This document shows, one piece after another, positions 37,193-46,718 of a DNA stretch of 64,000 bases. How positions within the stretch are numbered: the first letter of the stretch is position 1; each line of letters begins with the position of its first letter. The notes below the pieces were generated by a model. That model was given only the letters and a program-made list of their open reading frames with translations. It had not been told where the DNA came from and searched no databases. Origin of the DNA: Granulosicoccaceae sp. 1_MG-2023 (GTDB lineage Bacteria > Pseudomonadota > Gammaproteobacteria > Granulosicoccales > Granulosicoccaceae); contig JAUOPI010000011.1 in NCBI GenBank assembly GCA_030546905.1, positions 1 through 64,000 of the forward strand, given 5' to 3'. The translations under genes and the position numbers were made by a program.

Positions 37193-39379
37193 TTGGTTAT
37201 GGTGACATCCGGACTTCAGCGCAGACTTCTCGAATCGCATCTGGTGATTGCTTTCGCCGGACTGCTGTTTGTGGCTGTGTTGTTTGCATCGGCCACCTTT
37301 CTTAACCGCTCCGCCCAGAAAATTTCCGATTCGGTCGGCCCCTTGCCGCGTGCCGTACTATCGCTGATCAATACCCTGCAGGCCTCGGTTGCCGCCAATC
37401 ACGGCTGGGTCTATGTGGGCGACGAGACATTTGTCGAACAAAATCAACAGGCCTGGGCTGAGATCGGCACGATCCTGGCGGATCTGCGCGAGGCGCAGCA
37501 GGACAATCCCAGCCTGCTCCCCGACAGTGAGTTCAGGGAACTGACGAGACGTATCGCCGAGCTACGCGAGCTGCAATCAGGCATCGAATTCAAAAGCGCG
37601 GGCATCGATGAAGATGCCCGCAGCGCATTTATCTACCATGTTCAGCCGCTCGCCGAGCATCTGAGCCGGCGTGTTGCGCAGATCGCGGAAGACCCGCACT
37701 GGCTGGCCGATCCCGCACTGGCGCGCAGCCTGGCCAGGCTTGACAAACAACTTGGTGAAACCCGCGTGGCGCTGAGCCTGGCGGTCGACAGCCATGAGCC
37801 CAATGCCTCGGTTGAATTTGCCAAAAGCCGTACTGCGCTGGCCGAAACCCTCGCGTCGGATGTGTTTGAATCAGCGCCGCTGCCACCCGGACTTGGCCCT
37901 CAGCTGCACGATCTGCGTCTGGTCGGCAATGCCTATGTGGCAGCCGCTGATAATGCGCTGATGCTGTACGAGGCCTCAAACAACCGCGCGGTGCGCGAAT
38001 TTCTCTTCGAGCGGGCCGTGCCTCTGTCCAACAGCATTATCGCCATGCTGCAAAGCGTCGAGGCCAAAGCCGCCGCTGAAGTCGAACGCCGGCGTGACGA
38101 GATGAGTGAGGTGACCAGCTTCACCCTGATGTCGGCGGTGCTGGCCTTCGCCGGGCTGGTGGTGGCCGCGATCATTATCTCGATGACCAATTCCTCGCGC
38201 CTGCTCAAACGTCTGCAGTCGCTGTCCAATGCGCTGGAATGCGTCAGTGGTGACGGCCCGACGGATCTTCTGCAGGTCCGCGGTGATGATGAGATTGCCA
38301 GCCTGACGCGGATGTTTAACCGCATGGTGCTGAAACTGGACGAAAAACAGCAGTCGCTGCGTCGTTATCAGAACGAACTCGAACGCCGTGTCGGCGAACG
38401 CACCCGCGAGCTCAAGCGTGCCAAAGAGTTCGCCGAAACGACGCTGGAGTCGGTGGCCGATGCCTTGTTGGTGGTCGATGCCAGCGGCGTGGTCAGTATC
38501 GCCAATCCGGCGGCAGCACGGCTGCTGGGGCGCGGTCAGGACGCGATCTGCGGCATGCACGCGACCGAGCTGTTGTATTTTGACAGCGACGACGAGACAC
38601 AGGCGCTGCCGGCGTTGCATCCGGTGGAGGAATGCCTGCGCTTTAACCGGGTCCTGATGCCGGACGAATTTATGTGTCTGCGCACCGCACAGGATGCCTC
38701 CGTGTCGGTGAAACTCAGTGCCGCGCCGATCAGTGCCGAAAACGGTCTGGCCGACGGCGTGATCGTGATCCTGCGCGATGTCAGCCGTGAGATTGCCATG
38801 CGTAACGAGTTGGCCCACCGTGCCAACCATGATTCACTGACCAATCTGGCAAACCGCGCGCGCTTTAACAGCGAACTGAGTCGTCTGATCGGCTCCGAGC
38901 CGGAGACCCGCGGCCGCAATGTGGTGGCGTTTCTCGACCTGGACCGCTTCAAGGCGGTCAACGATACCGGCGGACATGCTGCCGGCGATCAGCTGCTTAA
39001 AGAACTGGCCGTGCTGCTCTCGGATAATCTGCGCCTGGCCGACTTGCCGGCCCGCCTGGGCGGTGACGAGTTTGCCGTTATCTTCCGCAACTGTACGCTT
39101 GAACAGGCTGAGCGTGCGGCCATGCGTCTGCGTGACAAGATCGCCGGACACCGTACGCTGCACCGCGGCCAGACCTTCAGTGTCGGCGTGAGTGTGGGCC
39201 TGACCGAGCTATTGGCCGAAGACAACAAGCTTTCGGACCTGCTCAATATTGCCGATGCGGCCTGTTATGAAGCCAAGAAAGCCGGCCGCAATGCCGTGCG
39301 GGTGGCCGAACGGCACCGCGTCCGTGTGCGCCCCTGCCTGCAGTCCCTGCCGTCGCAGTCCGGTGGCAGCGTCGCCTGA
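37193..39379 (+). CDS. Membrane-bound diguanylate cyclase (HAMP-PAS-GGDEF)
   Basis: A 728-residue signalling protein. The first membrane helix is around residues 15-35, followed by a periplasmic region of about 270 residues and a second helix (LMSAVLAFAGLVVAAIIIS). HAMP follows, then a coiled coil (YQNELERRVGERTRELKRA), a PAS domain (SVADALLVVDASGVVSIANP) and a C-terminal GGDEF domain with the intact LGGDEFAV active site. The inhibitory I-site RLAD stands five residues upstream. It should make cyclic di-GMP under product inhibition. The start is uncertain: TTG at 37193 or ATG at 37199, with no strong ribosome site. Confidence 0.88.
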   Translation: MVMVTSGLQRRLLESHLVIAFAGLLFVAVLFASATFLNRSAQKISDSVGPLPRAVLSLINTLQASVAANHGWVYVGDETFVEQNQQAWAEIGTILADLREAQQDNPSLLPDSEFRELTRRIAELRELQSGIEFKSAGIDEDARSAFIYHVQPLAEHLSRRVAQIAEDPHWLADPALARSLARLDKQLGETRVALSLAVDSHEPNASVEFAKSRTALAETLASDVFESAPLPPGLGPQLHDLRLVGNAYVAAADNALMLYEASNNRAVREFLFERAVPLSNSIIAMLQSVEAKAAAEVERRRDEMSEVTSFTLMSAVLAFAGLVVAAIIISMTNSSRLLKRLQSLSNALECVSGDGPTDLLQVRGDDEIASLTRMFNRMVLKLDEKQQSLRRYQNELERRVGERTRELKRAKEFAETTLESVADALLVVDASGVVSIANPAAARLLGRGQDAICGMHATELLYFDSDDETQALPALHPVEECLRFNRVLMPDEFMCLRTAQDASVSVKLSAAPISAENGLADGVIVILRDVSREIAMRNELAHRANHDSLTNLANRARFNSELSRLIGSEPETRGRNVVAFLDLDRFKAVNDTGGHAAGDQLLKELAVLLSDNLRLADLPARLGGDEFAVIFRNCTLEQAERAAMRLRDKIAGHRTLHRGQTFSVGVSVGLTELLAEDNKLSDLLNIADAACYEAKKAGRNAVRVAERHRVRVRPCLQSLPSQSGGSVA

Positions 39380-39559
39380 GTCTGACGGGCTGAACCGTGC
39401 GCTTGCTTACTGAGCGCCGCCGGGTGTTGTCTCAGTTTTCCTTCCCTCGTACACTGCCTGACTAACCCGGGCGTGATCCCCGTTGCCACTGTGTGCCGGC
39501 CGGTCCCGGCCCGATCCTGCATAAAAATATCAATGTCGCCTGTCTGGGAGGTATAAACC

Positions 39560-40351
39560 GTGGATCTCGGTGTTGCAGCAAAAGTGTATATGATCGCCGG
39601 CGCCAGCCGTGGGCTGGGTTTTGGCATAGCCAAGGCCCTGGCTGAAGAAGGGGCGATTGTCTCGATTGCCTCGCGCGATGAGACGGCAATTAAGGCTGCG
39701 GCGGCTTCGCTGGCCGAACAAACCGGTGCCGAGGTGCACGGCTTTGCTTTTGATGCGACGGACGCGCAATCGGTGAAAGACTGGACTGCGGCAGTGCAGT
39801 CAAAATACGGTCGCATCGACGGGCTGGCAGTCAATGCCGGCGGTCCGCCGGTCGGTCTGTTCGATGATTTCGCTGATGAGGACTGGCAAAAAGCCTTTGA
39901 GCTGACCCTGCTCAGCGCCGTGCGTATGATCCGCGCCGTGCTGCCGGTCATGCGCGCAGGCGGCGGTGGTTCGATTATTACCCTGACCTCCAGCTCGGTA
40001 AAGGAACCGATTGATAATCTGTTACTGTCCAATGTGATGCGTTCGGGCGTGGTCAGTCTGGCCAAAAGCCTGTCCCGGCAATTGGCGCCGGAAAACATCC
40101 GCGTCAACAATCTGGTGCCGGGCTTGATTTACACTGACCGGCTCAAGTCACTGATCAGCAATGCCTCGGCTACCACCGGCAAGTCCGAGGAAGAGGTTCG
40201 CGCAAGTCAGGAAAAACTCATTCCGATGGGGCGCTACGGTGATCCCGATGAATTCGGTAAAGCCGGCGCTTTTCTGCTTTCACCGGCGGCTTCCTATGTT
40301 AGCGGTGAGACCCTGATTGTCGACGGCGGCAGCATGAAAACAGTCTGGTAG
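39560..40351 (+). CDS. SDR-family protein with altered catalytic residues
   Basis: A 263-residue SDR. The cofactor site IAGASRGLGFGIAKAL and the end SGETLIVDGGSMKTVW are standard. In place of the YxxxK active site the sequence reads LLLSNVMRSGVVSLAKSL, so Tyr and Lys are replaced (Ser and Arg in the aligned positions); the Ser region reads LTSSSVKEP. Related divergent SDRs exist, but the reaction is unclear. The GTG start is preceded by GGGAGG. The gene precedes glcD by 20 bases and could be in its operon. Confidence 0.78.
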   Translation: MDLGVAAKVYMIAGASRGLGFGIAKALAEEGAIVSIASRDETAIKAAAASLAEQTGAEVHGFAFDATDAQSVKDWTAAVQSKYGRIDGLAVNAGGPPVGLFDDFADEDWQKAFELTLLSAVRMIRAVLPVMRAGGGGSIITLTSSSVKEPIDNLLLSNVMRSGVVSLAKSLSRQLAPENIRVNNLVPGLIYTDRLKSLISNASATTGKSEEEVRASQEKLIPMGRYGDPDEFGKAGAFLLSPAASYVSGETLIVDGGSMKTVW

Positions 40352-40371
40352 TCAAACGGAGAGACGCAGAG

Positions 40372-41835
40372 ATGCAAAAGATAACGCGCGCGGAACTGGC
40401 GGCAGAACTGGCCGGGGGCTTGCCCGCAGGGGCGGTTCTGGCACAACCGGAGCAGATTGCGCCGTTTGAATGCGATGGTCTGGCCGTTTACCGGCAAACG
40501 CCTTTGCTGGTGGTGTTGCCGGAGTCTGTTGATGATGTACGTCATGTACTGCAAGTCTGCAGCCGCCACGCGGTCCCGGTGGTGACACGCGGTGCCGGCA
40601 CCGGCTTGTCCGGCGGTGCTCTGCCTGACAAGGACGGCGTGTTACTGGTGATGACCAAATTCAACCGCATCCTCGATATCGATGAGGATAACCGCCTGGC
40701 CCGTGTGCAGCCCGGTGTGCGTAATCTGGCTATCTCTGATGCGGTACGCCCCTACGGCTTGTATTATGCACCTGACCCGTCTTCGCAGATTGCCTGCTCC
40801 ATCGGCGGTAACGTTGCGGAAAACGCCGGCGGCGTGCATTGCCTCAAATACGGTCTGACCGTGCACAATGTCCGCGAAGTGACTGTGGTCACCATCGACG
40901 GTGAAGTCCTGACCATCGGCTCTGCCGCCTACGATTCGCCGGGCTATGATCTGCTTGCGCTGATGAACGGCTCCGAGGGTATGCTGGGCGTGATCGTTGA
41001 GGTGCTGGTCTCGCTGCAACCGATCCCGGAAACCACGCGTACGCTGCTGGCGGCTTTTAATAATGTCGAAGCGGCCAGTGATGCAGTGGCGGCAATTATC
41101 TCCGAAGGTGTAACCCCGGCCGGTCTGGAAATGATGGACAATCCGGCCATCCGCGCCGCCGAGGATTTCGTCCACGCCGGCTATCCGGTCGATGCTGCCG
41201 CCTTGCTGATCTGTGAGATGGACGGCCTCAGTGACGATGTAGAGGCGGAAATCCGTCTGACCGAAGGGCTGCTCAAGCGCGCCGGCGCCACGGACATCCG
41301 GACCGCGCGCGATGATGCCGAGCGGGCCTTGTTCTGGGCCGGTCGTAAGTCAGCGTTTCCGGCCGTCGGGCGGATGTCACCGGACTATTACTGCATGGAT
41401 GGTACGATTCCGCGCAAACATCTGGCGGCGGTGCTGAAAACCATGGAGACACTTTCCGAAGAATCCGGACTGCGTATAGCCAATGTCTTTCATGCCGGTG
41501 ACGGCAATCTGCATCCGCTGATCCTGTTTGATGCGAATGTGCCCGGTGAGTTGGAAAAAGCTGAACAGCTGGGCTCGAAAATCCTGCAAACCTGTGTCGA
41601 ACTGGGTGGTACGGTGACCGGTGAACACGGCGTCGGCATGGAAAAACTCACGCCCATGTGTGTGCAGTTCAATGCCGGCGAGCTGACTCAGTTCCACGAC
41701 TTGAAAGCCGCGTTCGACGAACACGGCTTGCTCAATCCCGGCAAAGCTGTGCCAAGCTTGCATCGTTGTGCTGAGTTCGGTGCGATGCATGTACATGACG
41801 GCCAGCTGCCGCATCCCGACTTACCCAGGTTCTGA
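40372..41835 (+). CDS. glcD: Glycolate oxidase subunit GlcD
   Basis: A 487-residue FAD-linked oxidase subunit. The PP-loop FAD site is PVVTRGAGTGLSGGAL. Other landmarks are SIGGNVAENAGGVHCLKYG, the C-terminal substrate region VFHAGDGNLHPLILFD and GTVTGEHGVGMEK. With GlcE and GlcF it forms the glycolate (D-lactate-type) dehydrogenase that feeds electrons to the respiratory chain and yields glyoxylate. It is the first of three genes in the usual order. Confidence 0.93.
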   Translation: MQKITRAELAAELAGGLPAGAVLAQPEQIAPFECDGLAVYRQTPLLVVLPESVDDVRHVLQVCSRHAVPVVTRGAGTGLSGGALPDKDGVLLVMTKFNRILDIDEDNRLARVQPGVRNLAISDAVRPYGLYYAPDPSSQIACSIGGNVAENAGGVHCLKYGLTVHNVREVTVVTIDGEVLTIGSAAYDSPGYDLLALMNGSEGMLGVIVEVLVSLQPIPETTRTLLAAFNNVEAASDAVAAIISEGVTPAGLEMMDNPAIRAAEDFVHAGYPVDAAALLICEMDGLSDDVEAEIRLTEGLLKRAGATDIRTARDDAERALFWAGRKSAFPAVGRMSPDYYCMDGTIPRKHLAAVLKTMETLSEESGLRIANVFHAGDGNLHPLILFDANVPGELEKAEQLGSKILQTCVELGGTVTGEHGVGMEKLTPMCVQFNAGELTQFHDLKAAFDEHGLLNPGKAVPSLHRCAEFGAMHVHDGQLPHPDLPRF

Positions 41836-41862
41836 GGCCGCGTCGGGAAACCGGACAATACC

Positions 41863-42951
41863 ATGAGTGATAATACACAACCGATCAGAGATATCGTTGC
41901 CAGCGTGCTGCAAGCCGCTGCCGACAAACAGACGCTGACCATCCGGGGCGGTGGTACGCAGCAGTTCCATACCGGACTGGTGCATGAGAGCACCGCGCTG
42001 CGGCTGGATCGCTATACCGGCATCATTTCCTATGAGCCGAGCGAACTGGTCATTACCGTACGCGCGGGGACGCCCTTGCGCTCTGTTGAGTCCATGCTTG
42101 CATCGCGTGGGCAGCAGTTTGCCTTTGAGCCTCCGCGCTTCGGACCCAATGCCACCATCGGCGGCATGGTCGCGACCGGCCTTTCCGGTCCGCGCCGCAG
42201 CTTTTCCCTGGCTTTGCGTGATGCGGTACTCGGCATCAAAATCATCAACGGCAAAGGCGAAGTGCTGTCATTCGGCGGCGAGGTCATCAAAAATGTCGCC
42301 GGTTACGATGTCTCGCGTCTGTTCTGCGGTTCCTATGGCACGCTCGGGGTCATTCTTGAGGTTTCCTTGCGGGTGATGCCACGCCCGCCTGTCGAACTGA
42401 CCGTGGTGCGTGAGACCCGTACCGCAGATGCCTGCCAGGCGATTCAGTCGGTGCGCCAGCAAGTGCCGAATCTCAGCGGGCTGGCCTATGACAGCGGCCG
42501 GCTTTATTGCCGTCTGGCCGGCAGTGAGGCGTCAGTTGCCAAATCGGTGGCACTGCTCGGTGGTGAGGTCAGCGAACAGGCGGCCGGTTTCTGGCGTCAG
42601 CTCAAAGATCAGGAGTTGCCTTTTTTCCGCGAACCCGGCCCTCTGTGGCGGGTATCTGTGCCGCCGGCGGCACCGCAGGGTAATTTCGGGGCACGCTTTG
42701 TTTATGACTGGGGCGGCGGCCTGCGCTGGATCAAAACCGATGCGACAGCCGAACAGGTGCGCGCGGGTACCGGTCAGCTGGGTGGCTCGGCGGTGTTATT
42801 CCGCAGCGAAGAAAGCCGCTTGCTGGACGTGTCCGCGTCGCTCAGCGCGCCGGCGATTGCCTTGCACCGGCGTCTGAAGAGCGCATTTGATCCCATGGGT
42901 GTGTTTAACCCCGGTTTGCTTTTCCCGGCAGGACAACATCATGCAGATTAA
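41863..42951 (+). CDS. glcE: Glycolate oxidase subunit GlcE
   Basis: A 362-residue FAD-binding subunit, shorter than GlcD. The FAD-binding PCMH-like region has RAGTPLRSVESMLASRGQ and GPNATIGGMVATGLSGPRR, with GEVIKNVAGYDVSRLFCGSY downstream. It ends in the FDPMGVFNPGLLF tail typical of the family. Its 3' end overlaps the glcF start by 11 bases, indicating coupled translation. Confidence 0.92.
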   Translation: MSDNTQPIRDIVASVLQAAADKQTLTIRGGGTQQFHTGLVHESTALRLDRYTGIISYEPSELVITVRAGTPLRSVESMLASRGQQFAFEPPRFGPNATIGGMVATGLSGPRRSFSLALRDAVLGIKIINGKGEVLSFGGEVIKNVAGYDVSRLFCGSYGTLGVILEVSLRVMPRPPVELTVVRETRTADACQAIQSVRQQVPNLSGLAYDSGRLYCRLAGSEASVAKSVALLGGEVSEQAAGFWRQLKDQELPFFREPGPLWRVSVPPAAPQGNFGARFVYDWGGGLRWIKTDATAEQVRAGTGQLGGSAVLFRSEESRLLDVSASLSAPAIALHRRLKSAFDPMGVFNPGLLFPAGQHHAD

Positions 42952-44164
42952 GCTCGCCGACTTTATTAAAGACACGCGTACCGGGGAGGAAATCGAATCC
43001 ATCCTGCGTACTTGCGTGCATTGTGGTTTTTGTAATGCAACCTGTCCGACCTACGAGCTGACCGGCGACGAGCTCGATGGCCCGCGCGGACGCATCTATC
43101 AAATCAAGCAGTTTGTCGAGACCGGCACGGTGACGAGCACGGTACAGCAACATCTGGATCGCTGCCTGACGTGCCTGAGTTGTACTACGACATGCCCGTC
43201 CGGCGTGGAGTACAACCGCCTGATCGACACCGGACGCGAATTGGTCGAGCAGCGTATCGAACGGCCTTTAAGCCAGATCCTGCTGCGCGGTGCTTTGCGC
43301 CGCTTACTGCCGCATCGCGCCCGTTTCGGTGCTGCACTGAGGCTGGGGCAGGCTGTCCGCCCCTTATTGCCACGGGCTTTGAAAGAAAAAATCCCGGCGC
43401 GCCGGCAAGCGCTCAATATTCAGCCTTCCCAGCACGAGCGCCGTATGCTGATATTGCAAGGCTGTGTACAGCCGGCGCTGACTCCCCGAACTCAGGATGC
43501 GGCTGTCGCCGTGTTTGACAAGCTTGGCATTGAGCTGCTGAGTGCGCCTGGCGAAGGCTGTTGCGGTGCGGTCAGTCAGCACATGATGGAGCCGCTGGAA
43601 GCGCAGGGCTATATGCGCCGTAATATCGATGCCTGGTGGCCTTTTGTTGAAGATGGTATTGAAGCGATTGTGGTGGCGGCCTCCGGCTGCGGCGTGATGG
43701 TCAAGGACTACGGACACCATCTGCGTAATGATACGGTGTATGCCGATAAGGCGCGGATCATTTCCGGACTATGCGTGGATCCGGTTGAAGTACTGCAGGG
43801 CGAAGACTGTTCGGTATTGGCCAGTGGTGACGGGCGCAAAGTTGCATTTCAGTCGCCCTGCACGCTGCAGCACGGACAAAAACTGAACGGCAGCGTCGAA
43901 GCGATTCTGCGCGCCGCCGGTTTTGAGTTGACGCCGGTCAGTAATCCGCATCTGTGTTGCGGCTCGGCCGGCACCTACTCGGTATTGCAAGCTGAGATAT
44001 CCGGGCAATTACGTGATAACAAACTCAAAAGCCTGCAAGCCGGTGAGCCGGATGTGATCGCTTCGGCCAACGTCGGTTGTCAATCGCATCTGGCCGGCGC
44101 AGCTTCGGTGCCGGTTGTGCACTGGCTGGAACTGCTGGCCGGCTTTGATACTAGCGGAGAATAA
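42941..44164 (+). CDS. glcF: Glycolate oxidase iron-sulfur subunit GlcF
   Basis: A 407-residue subunit with two 4Fe-4S motifs (CVHCGFCNATCP and CLTCLSCTTTCP) and two CCG-type cysteine domains (GCCGAVSQH, LCCGSAGTY). It carries electrons from GlcD/GlcE to the quinone pool. I use the ATG at 42941 (MQIKLADFIKD), inside the end of glcE. The next gene begins 4 bases after its stop. Confidence 0.93.
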   Translation: MQIKLADFIKDTRTGEEIESILRTCVHCGFCNATCPTYELTGDELDGPRGRIYQIKQFVETGTVTSTVQQHLDRCLTCLSCTTTCPSGVEYNRLIDTGRELVEQRIERPLSQILLRGALRRLLPHRARFGAALRLGQAVRPLLPRALKEKIPARRQALNIQPSQHERRMLILQGCVQPALTPRTQDAAVAVFDKLGIELLSAPGEGCCGAVSQHMMEPLEAQGYMRRNIDAWWPFVEDGIEAIVVAASGCGVMVKDYGHHLRNDTVYADKARIISGLCVDPVEVLQGEDCSVLASGDGRKVAFQSPCTLQHGQKLNGSVEAILRAAGFELTPVSNPHLCCGSAGTYSVLQAEISGQLRDNKLKSLQAGEPDVIASANVGCQSHLAGAASVPVVHWLELLAGFDTSGE

Positions 44165-44167
44165 GGC

Positions 44168-44929
44168 GTGAAAGAAGCGCAAGACAGAGTAACCGCCGCG
44201 GCGATACTGATCGGCAACGAATTGTTGTCAGGTAGCGTGGTTGACAAGAATATGCACTACATCGCGTGCAAACTGGTTGGTGCCGGGATCGTATTGACCG
44301 AAGTACGTGTGATTCCTGACGATTGCGCCGTGATCGCGGCCACAGTGCGCGAAATGCGCAGCAAGGTCGATTATGTCTTTACCACCGGAGGCATAGGCCC
44401 GACCCATGACGACATCACCGCCGAGTGTGTGGCGCAAGCGTTCGACCGGCCCCTGATCCAGCATCCGGAAACCGCCAAAACCCTGCGTGCCATGTTTGCT
44501 GAGAAAGGTGTCGAGGCCAATGCCGAGCGTATGCGCATGGCCAATATGCCGGAAGGGGCTGAACCGCTGAAACACCAGGGCTCGCCGGTGCCGGGCTTTC
44601 GTATGGAAAACGTCTACGTACTGGCCGGCGTGCCGTCGATTATGCGCTCCATGCTTGATGCGGCTGTGCCGGGCTTGCGTAAAGGCAAACCGGTCCTCTC
44701 GCAGTCCGTGCGTTGTGACCTGTCCGAAGGGACCTTGGCGCATGGTCTGAAACTGATTCAGGAAGAGTTCGCCGAACACGTTGATATAGGCAGCTATCCC
44801 TTGTCACGTGAAGAGAACTTCCATGTGCGGCTCGTGATCCGCGGCACCGACAGCGCTGTCAACGGAGATGTTGCGCAGCGGATCAAGGATATGATCGGAC
44901 AGCTCGGCGGGCAGATTATCCCCGAATAA
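44168..44929 (+). CDS. CinA-like molybdopterin-binding-domain protein
   Basis: A 253-residue protein made of the MoCF/CinA N-terminal domain only: AAILIGNELLSGSVVDKN, FTTGGIGPTHDDITAECVA and a C-terminal extension. The NMN-amidase domain of full CinA is absent. A GTG start lies 4 bases after glcF, so it may be read from the glc operon. The function of such single-domain proteins is uncertain. A REP array begins 3 bases after its stop. Confidence 0.82.
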   Translation: MKEAQDRVTAAAILIGNELLSGSVVDKNMHYIACKLVGAGIVLTEVRVIPDDCAVIAATVREMRSKVDYVFTTGGIGPTHDDITAECVAQAFDRPLIQHPETAKTLRAMFAEKGVEANAERMRMANMPEGAEPLKHQGSPVPGFRMENVYVLAGVPSIMRSMLDAAVPGLRKGKPVLSQSVRCDLSEGTLAHGLKLIQEEFAEHVDIGSYPLSREENFHVRLVIRGTDSAVNGDVAQRIKDMIGQLGGQIIPE

Positions 44930-44931
44930 AC

Positions 44932-45173
44932 TGTAGGCGCGGCCATGGCCGCGACCGCCGAAGCCTGAAGGTGCCACCGTATGTCGCCTGTATACAGGCT
45001 CCTACAACCGCTCTTGTAGGAGCGGCCATGGCCGCGACCTGCCGAAGCCTGAAGGTGCCACCGCATGTCGCCTGTATACAGGCTCCTACAACCGCTCTTG
45101 TAGGAGCGGCTATAGCCGCGACCCGCCCAAGCCAACTGCGGCACCGCAGGTAGCCTGTATACACGCGCCTACA
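44932..45173. repeat. REP/BIME array, three units
   Basis: Units lie at 44932-45006, 45015-45090 and 45099-45173 with 83-84-base periodicity and short spacers of the type ACCGCTCT. Each has the TGTAGGAGC / GCTCCTACA frame, a left palindrome GCGGC(CATG or TATA)GCCGC and a right palindrome GCCTG(TATA)CAGGC. The first has a one-base change at the foot and the third a degenerate right end. The array starts 3 bases after the stop of the CinA-like gene. Confidence 0.88.
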
Positions 45174-45510
45174 AGATAAACCGAAATACCCCCGGTGGAG
45201 TTTTCGCTCGCGAAGCCGTGGCACTTCGCCGCTGGCCACGTGCCCTGCGAGCGAGTCCCTTTGTCTTGCGCCACAAAGGGACGAAAAGGCGCTTCAGGCT
45301 GCAGGCGTTAAGGTTTCGGCTCCCCGATGGTGCGGGCGATTGATCTTCCGGGATATGTGCGGCTTCGGGTGCGCCCGCACACGAGTGTATACAGGGTTGA
45401 ATTACCGTGCTGGTATAAGTGGTTTGCGAGGTGATGTGTGTCGCTTCTACCGCGCGCAGACAATATTCGATGAAACAAATCCGAATCCCGCCGTATAAGT
45501 CGCATAACCC
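45174..45510. other. Gene-free stretch with one hairpin repeat
   Basis: No credible gene is seen; open frames here have no ribosome site and no family-like sequence. The notable element is GTCCCTTTGT (45255-45264), an 8-base loop CTTGCGCC and ACAAAGGGAC (45273-45282), preceded by GCGAGCGAG. It is an inverted copy of the hairpin in the 403-bp tandem repeat to the right. Confidence 0.6.
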
Positions 45511-45581
45511 TGTAGGAGCGGCCATGGCCGCGACCGCCGAAGCCCGGATCAGCGCATGTCGCCTGTGTACAGGCTCCTACA
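45511..45581. repeat. REP/BIME unit at the head of the composite repeat
   Basis: A 71-bp unit with the CATG core in the left palindrome and a slightly imperfect right palindrome (CCTGTGTACAGG). Its right half (45558-45581) is also the start of the first 403-bp composite repeat. Confidence 0.8.
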
Positions 45582-45830
45582 GGCACACCGGTGGCACCAG
45601 CCTCCTGTAGGAGCGGCTATAGCCGCGACCTGCCCAAGCCAGCTACGGCACCGCAGGTCGCCTGCATGCAGGCTCCTACAATCGTACGAATTAAATGACC
45701 AGTCGGTTTAAGGGCAGGAAAAACAGCGGAGCAGTGTGCGTGTGACGTAAAGCCTGATTGATAGGCGGGCGTATCTTCACGCGCACCATCATGTCCCGAA
45801 CAATGGAAAAAACACCCAAGCGCGTTTTTC

Positions 45831-45860
45831 GCCCCTTTTTGAGCGCAAGCAAAAAGGGGC
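45831..45860. repeat. Hairpin repeat, copy in composite unit 1
   Basis: GCCCCTTTTTG and CAAAAAGGGGC form a perfect 11-bp stem around AGCGCAAG, followed by TCGCTCGC. Its reverse complement matches the hairpin at 45255-45282 with paired base changes in the stem. Confidence 0.7.
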
Positions 45861-46233
45861 TCGCTCGCCTACGGGAACTCGGTAAAAGCACCTGTTCTAT
45901 CACGAGCGAAATGATTCCACCGTACGTAACCAGGCGGGATTAGCTGGTTATCCAAGCAAGGTCGCCTGTATACAGGCTCCTACAGGCACACCGGTGGCAA
46001 CGGCCTTCTGTAGGAGCGGCCATGGCCGCGACCTACCCAAGCCAACTGCGGCACCGCAGGTCGCCTGCATGCAGGCTCCTGCAATCGTACAAATTAAATG
46101 ACCAGTCGGTTTAAGGGCAGGAAAAACAGCGGAGCAGTGTGCGCGTGACGTAAAGCCTGATTGATAGGCGGGCGTATCTTCACGCGCACCATAATGCCCC
46201 GGACAATGGAAAAAACACCCAAGCGCGTTTTTC

Positions 46234-46263
46234 GCCCCTTTTTGAGCGCAAGCAAAAAGGGGC
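46234..46263. repeat. Hairpin repeat, copy in composite unit 2
   Basis: The same hairpin as at 45831-45860, displaced by exactly 403 bases. It is missing from composite copy 3, where it falls in the deleted part. Confidence 0.7.
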
Positions 46264-46718
46264 TCGCTCGCGTACGGGAACTCGGTAAAAGCACCTGTTC
46301 TATCACGAGCGAAATGATTCCACCGTACGTAACCAGGCGGGATTAGCTGGTTATCCAAGCAAGGTCGCCTGTGTACAGGCTCCTACAGGCACATCGGTGG
46401 CAACAGCCTTCTGTAGGAGCGGCTATAGCCGCGACCTACCCAAGCCGACTGCGGCACCGCCGGTTGTCTGCATGCAGGCTCCTACAAGCCCGGCAATTAA
46501 ATCTCCGATCGGTTTAAGGTCGGTTAAAGCACCGTTTTATCACCAGCGAAATGATTCCACCGTACGTAACCAGACGGGATTAGCTGGCTATCCAAGCAAG
46601 GTCGCCTGTATACAGGCTCCTACAGGCACATCGGTGGCACTAGCCTCCTGTAGGAGCGGCTACAGCCGCGACCTGCCCAAGCCAATTGCGGCACCGCACG
46701 TCGCCTGCATGCAGGCTC

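Noticed and set aside
45758-45943. A 61-codon frame repeated at 46161-46346
   Set aside because: It is duplicated only because the 403-bp unit is. Its middle is the hairpin repeat, it has no ribosome site, and the third composite copy has lost it.
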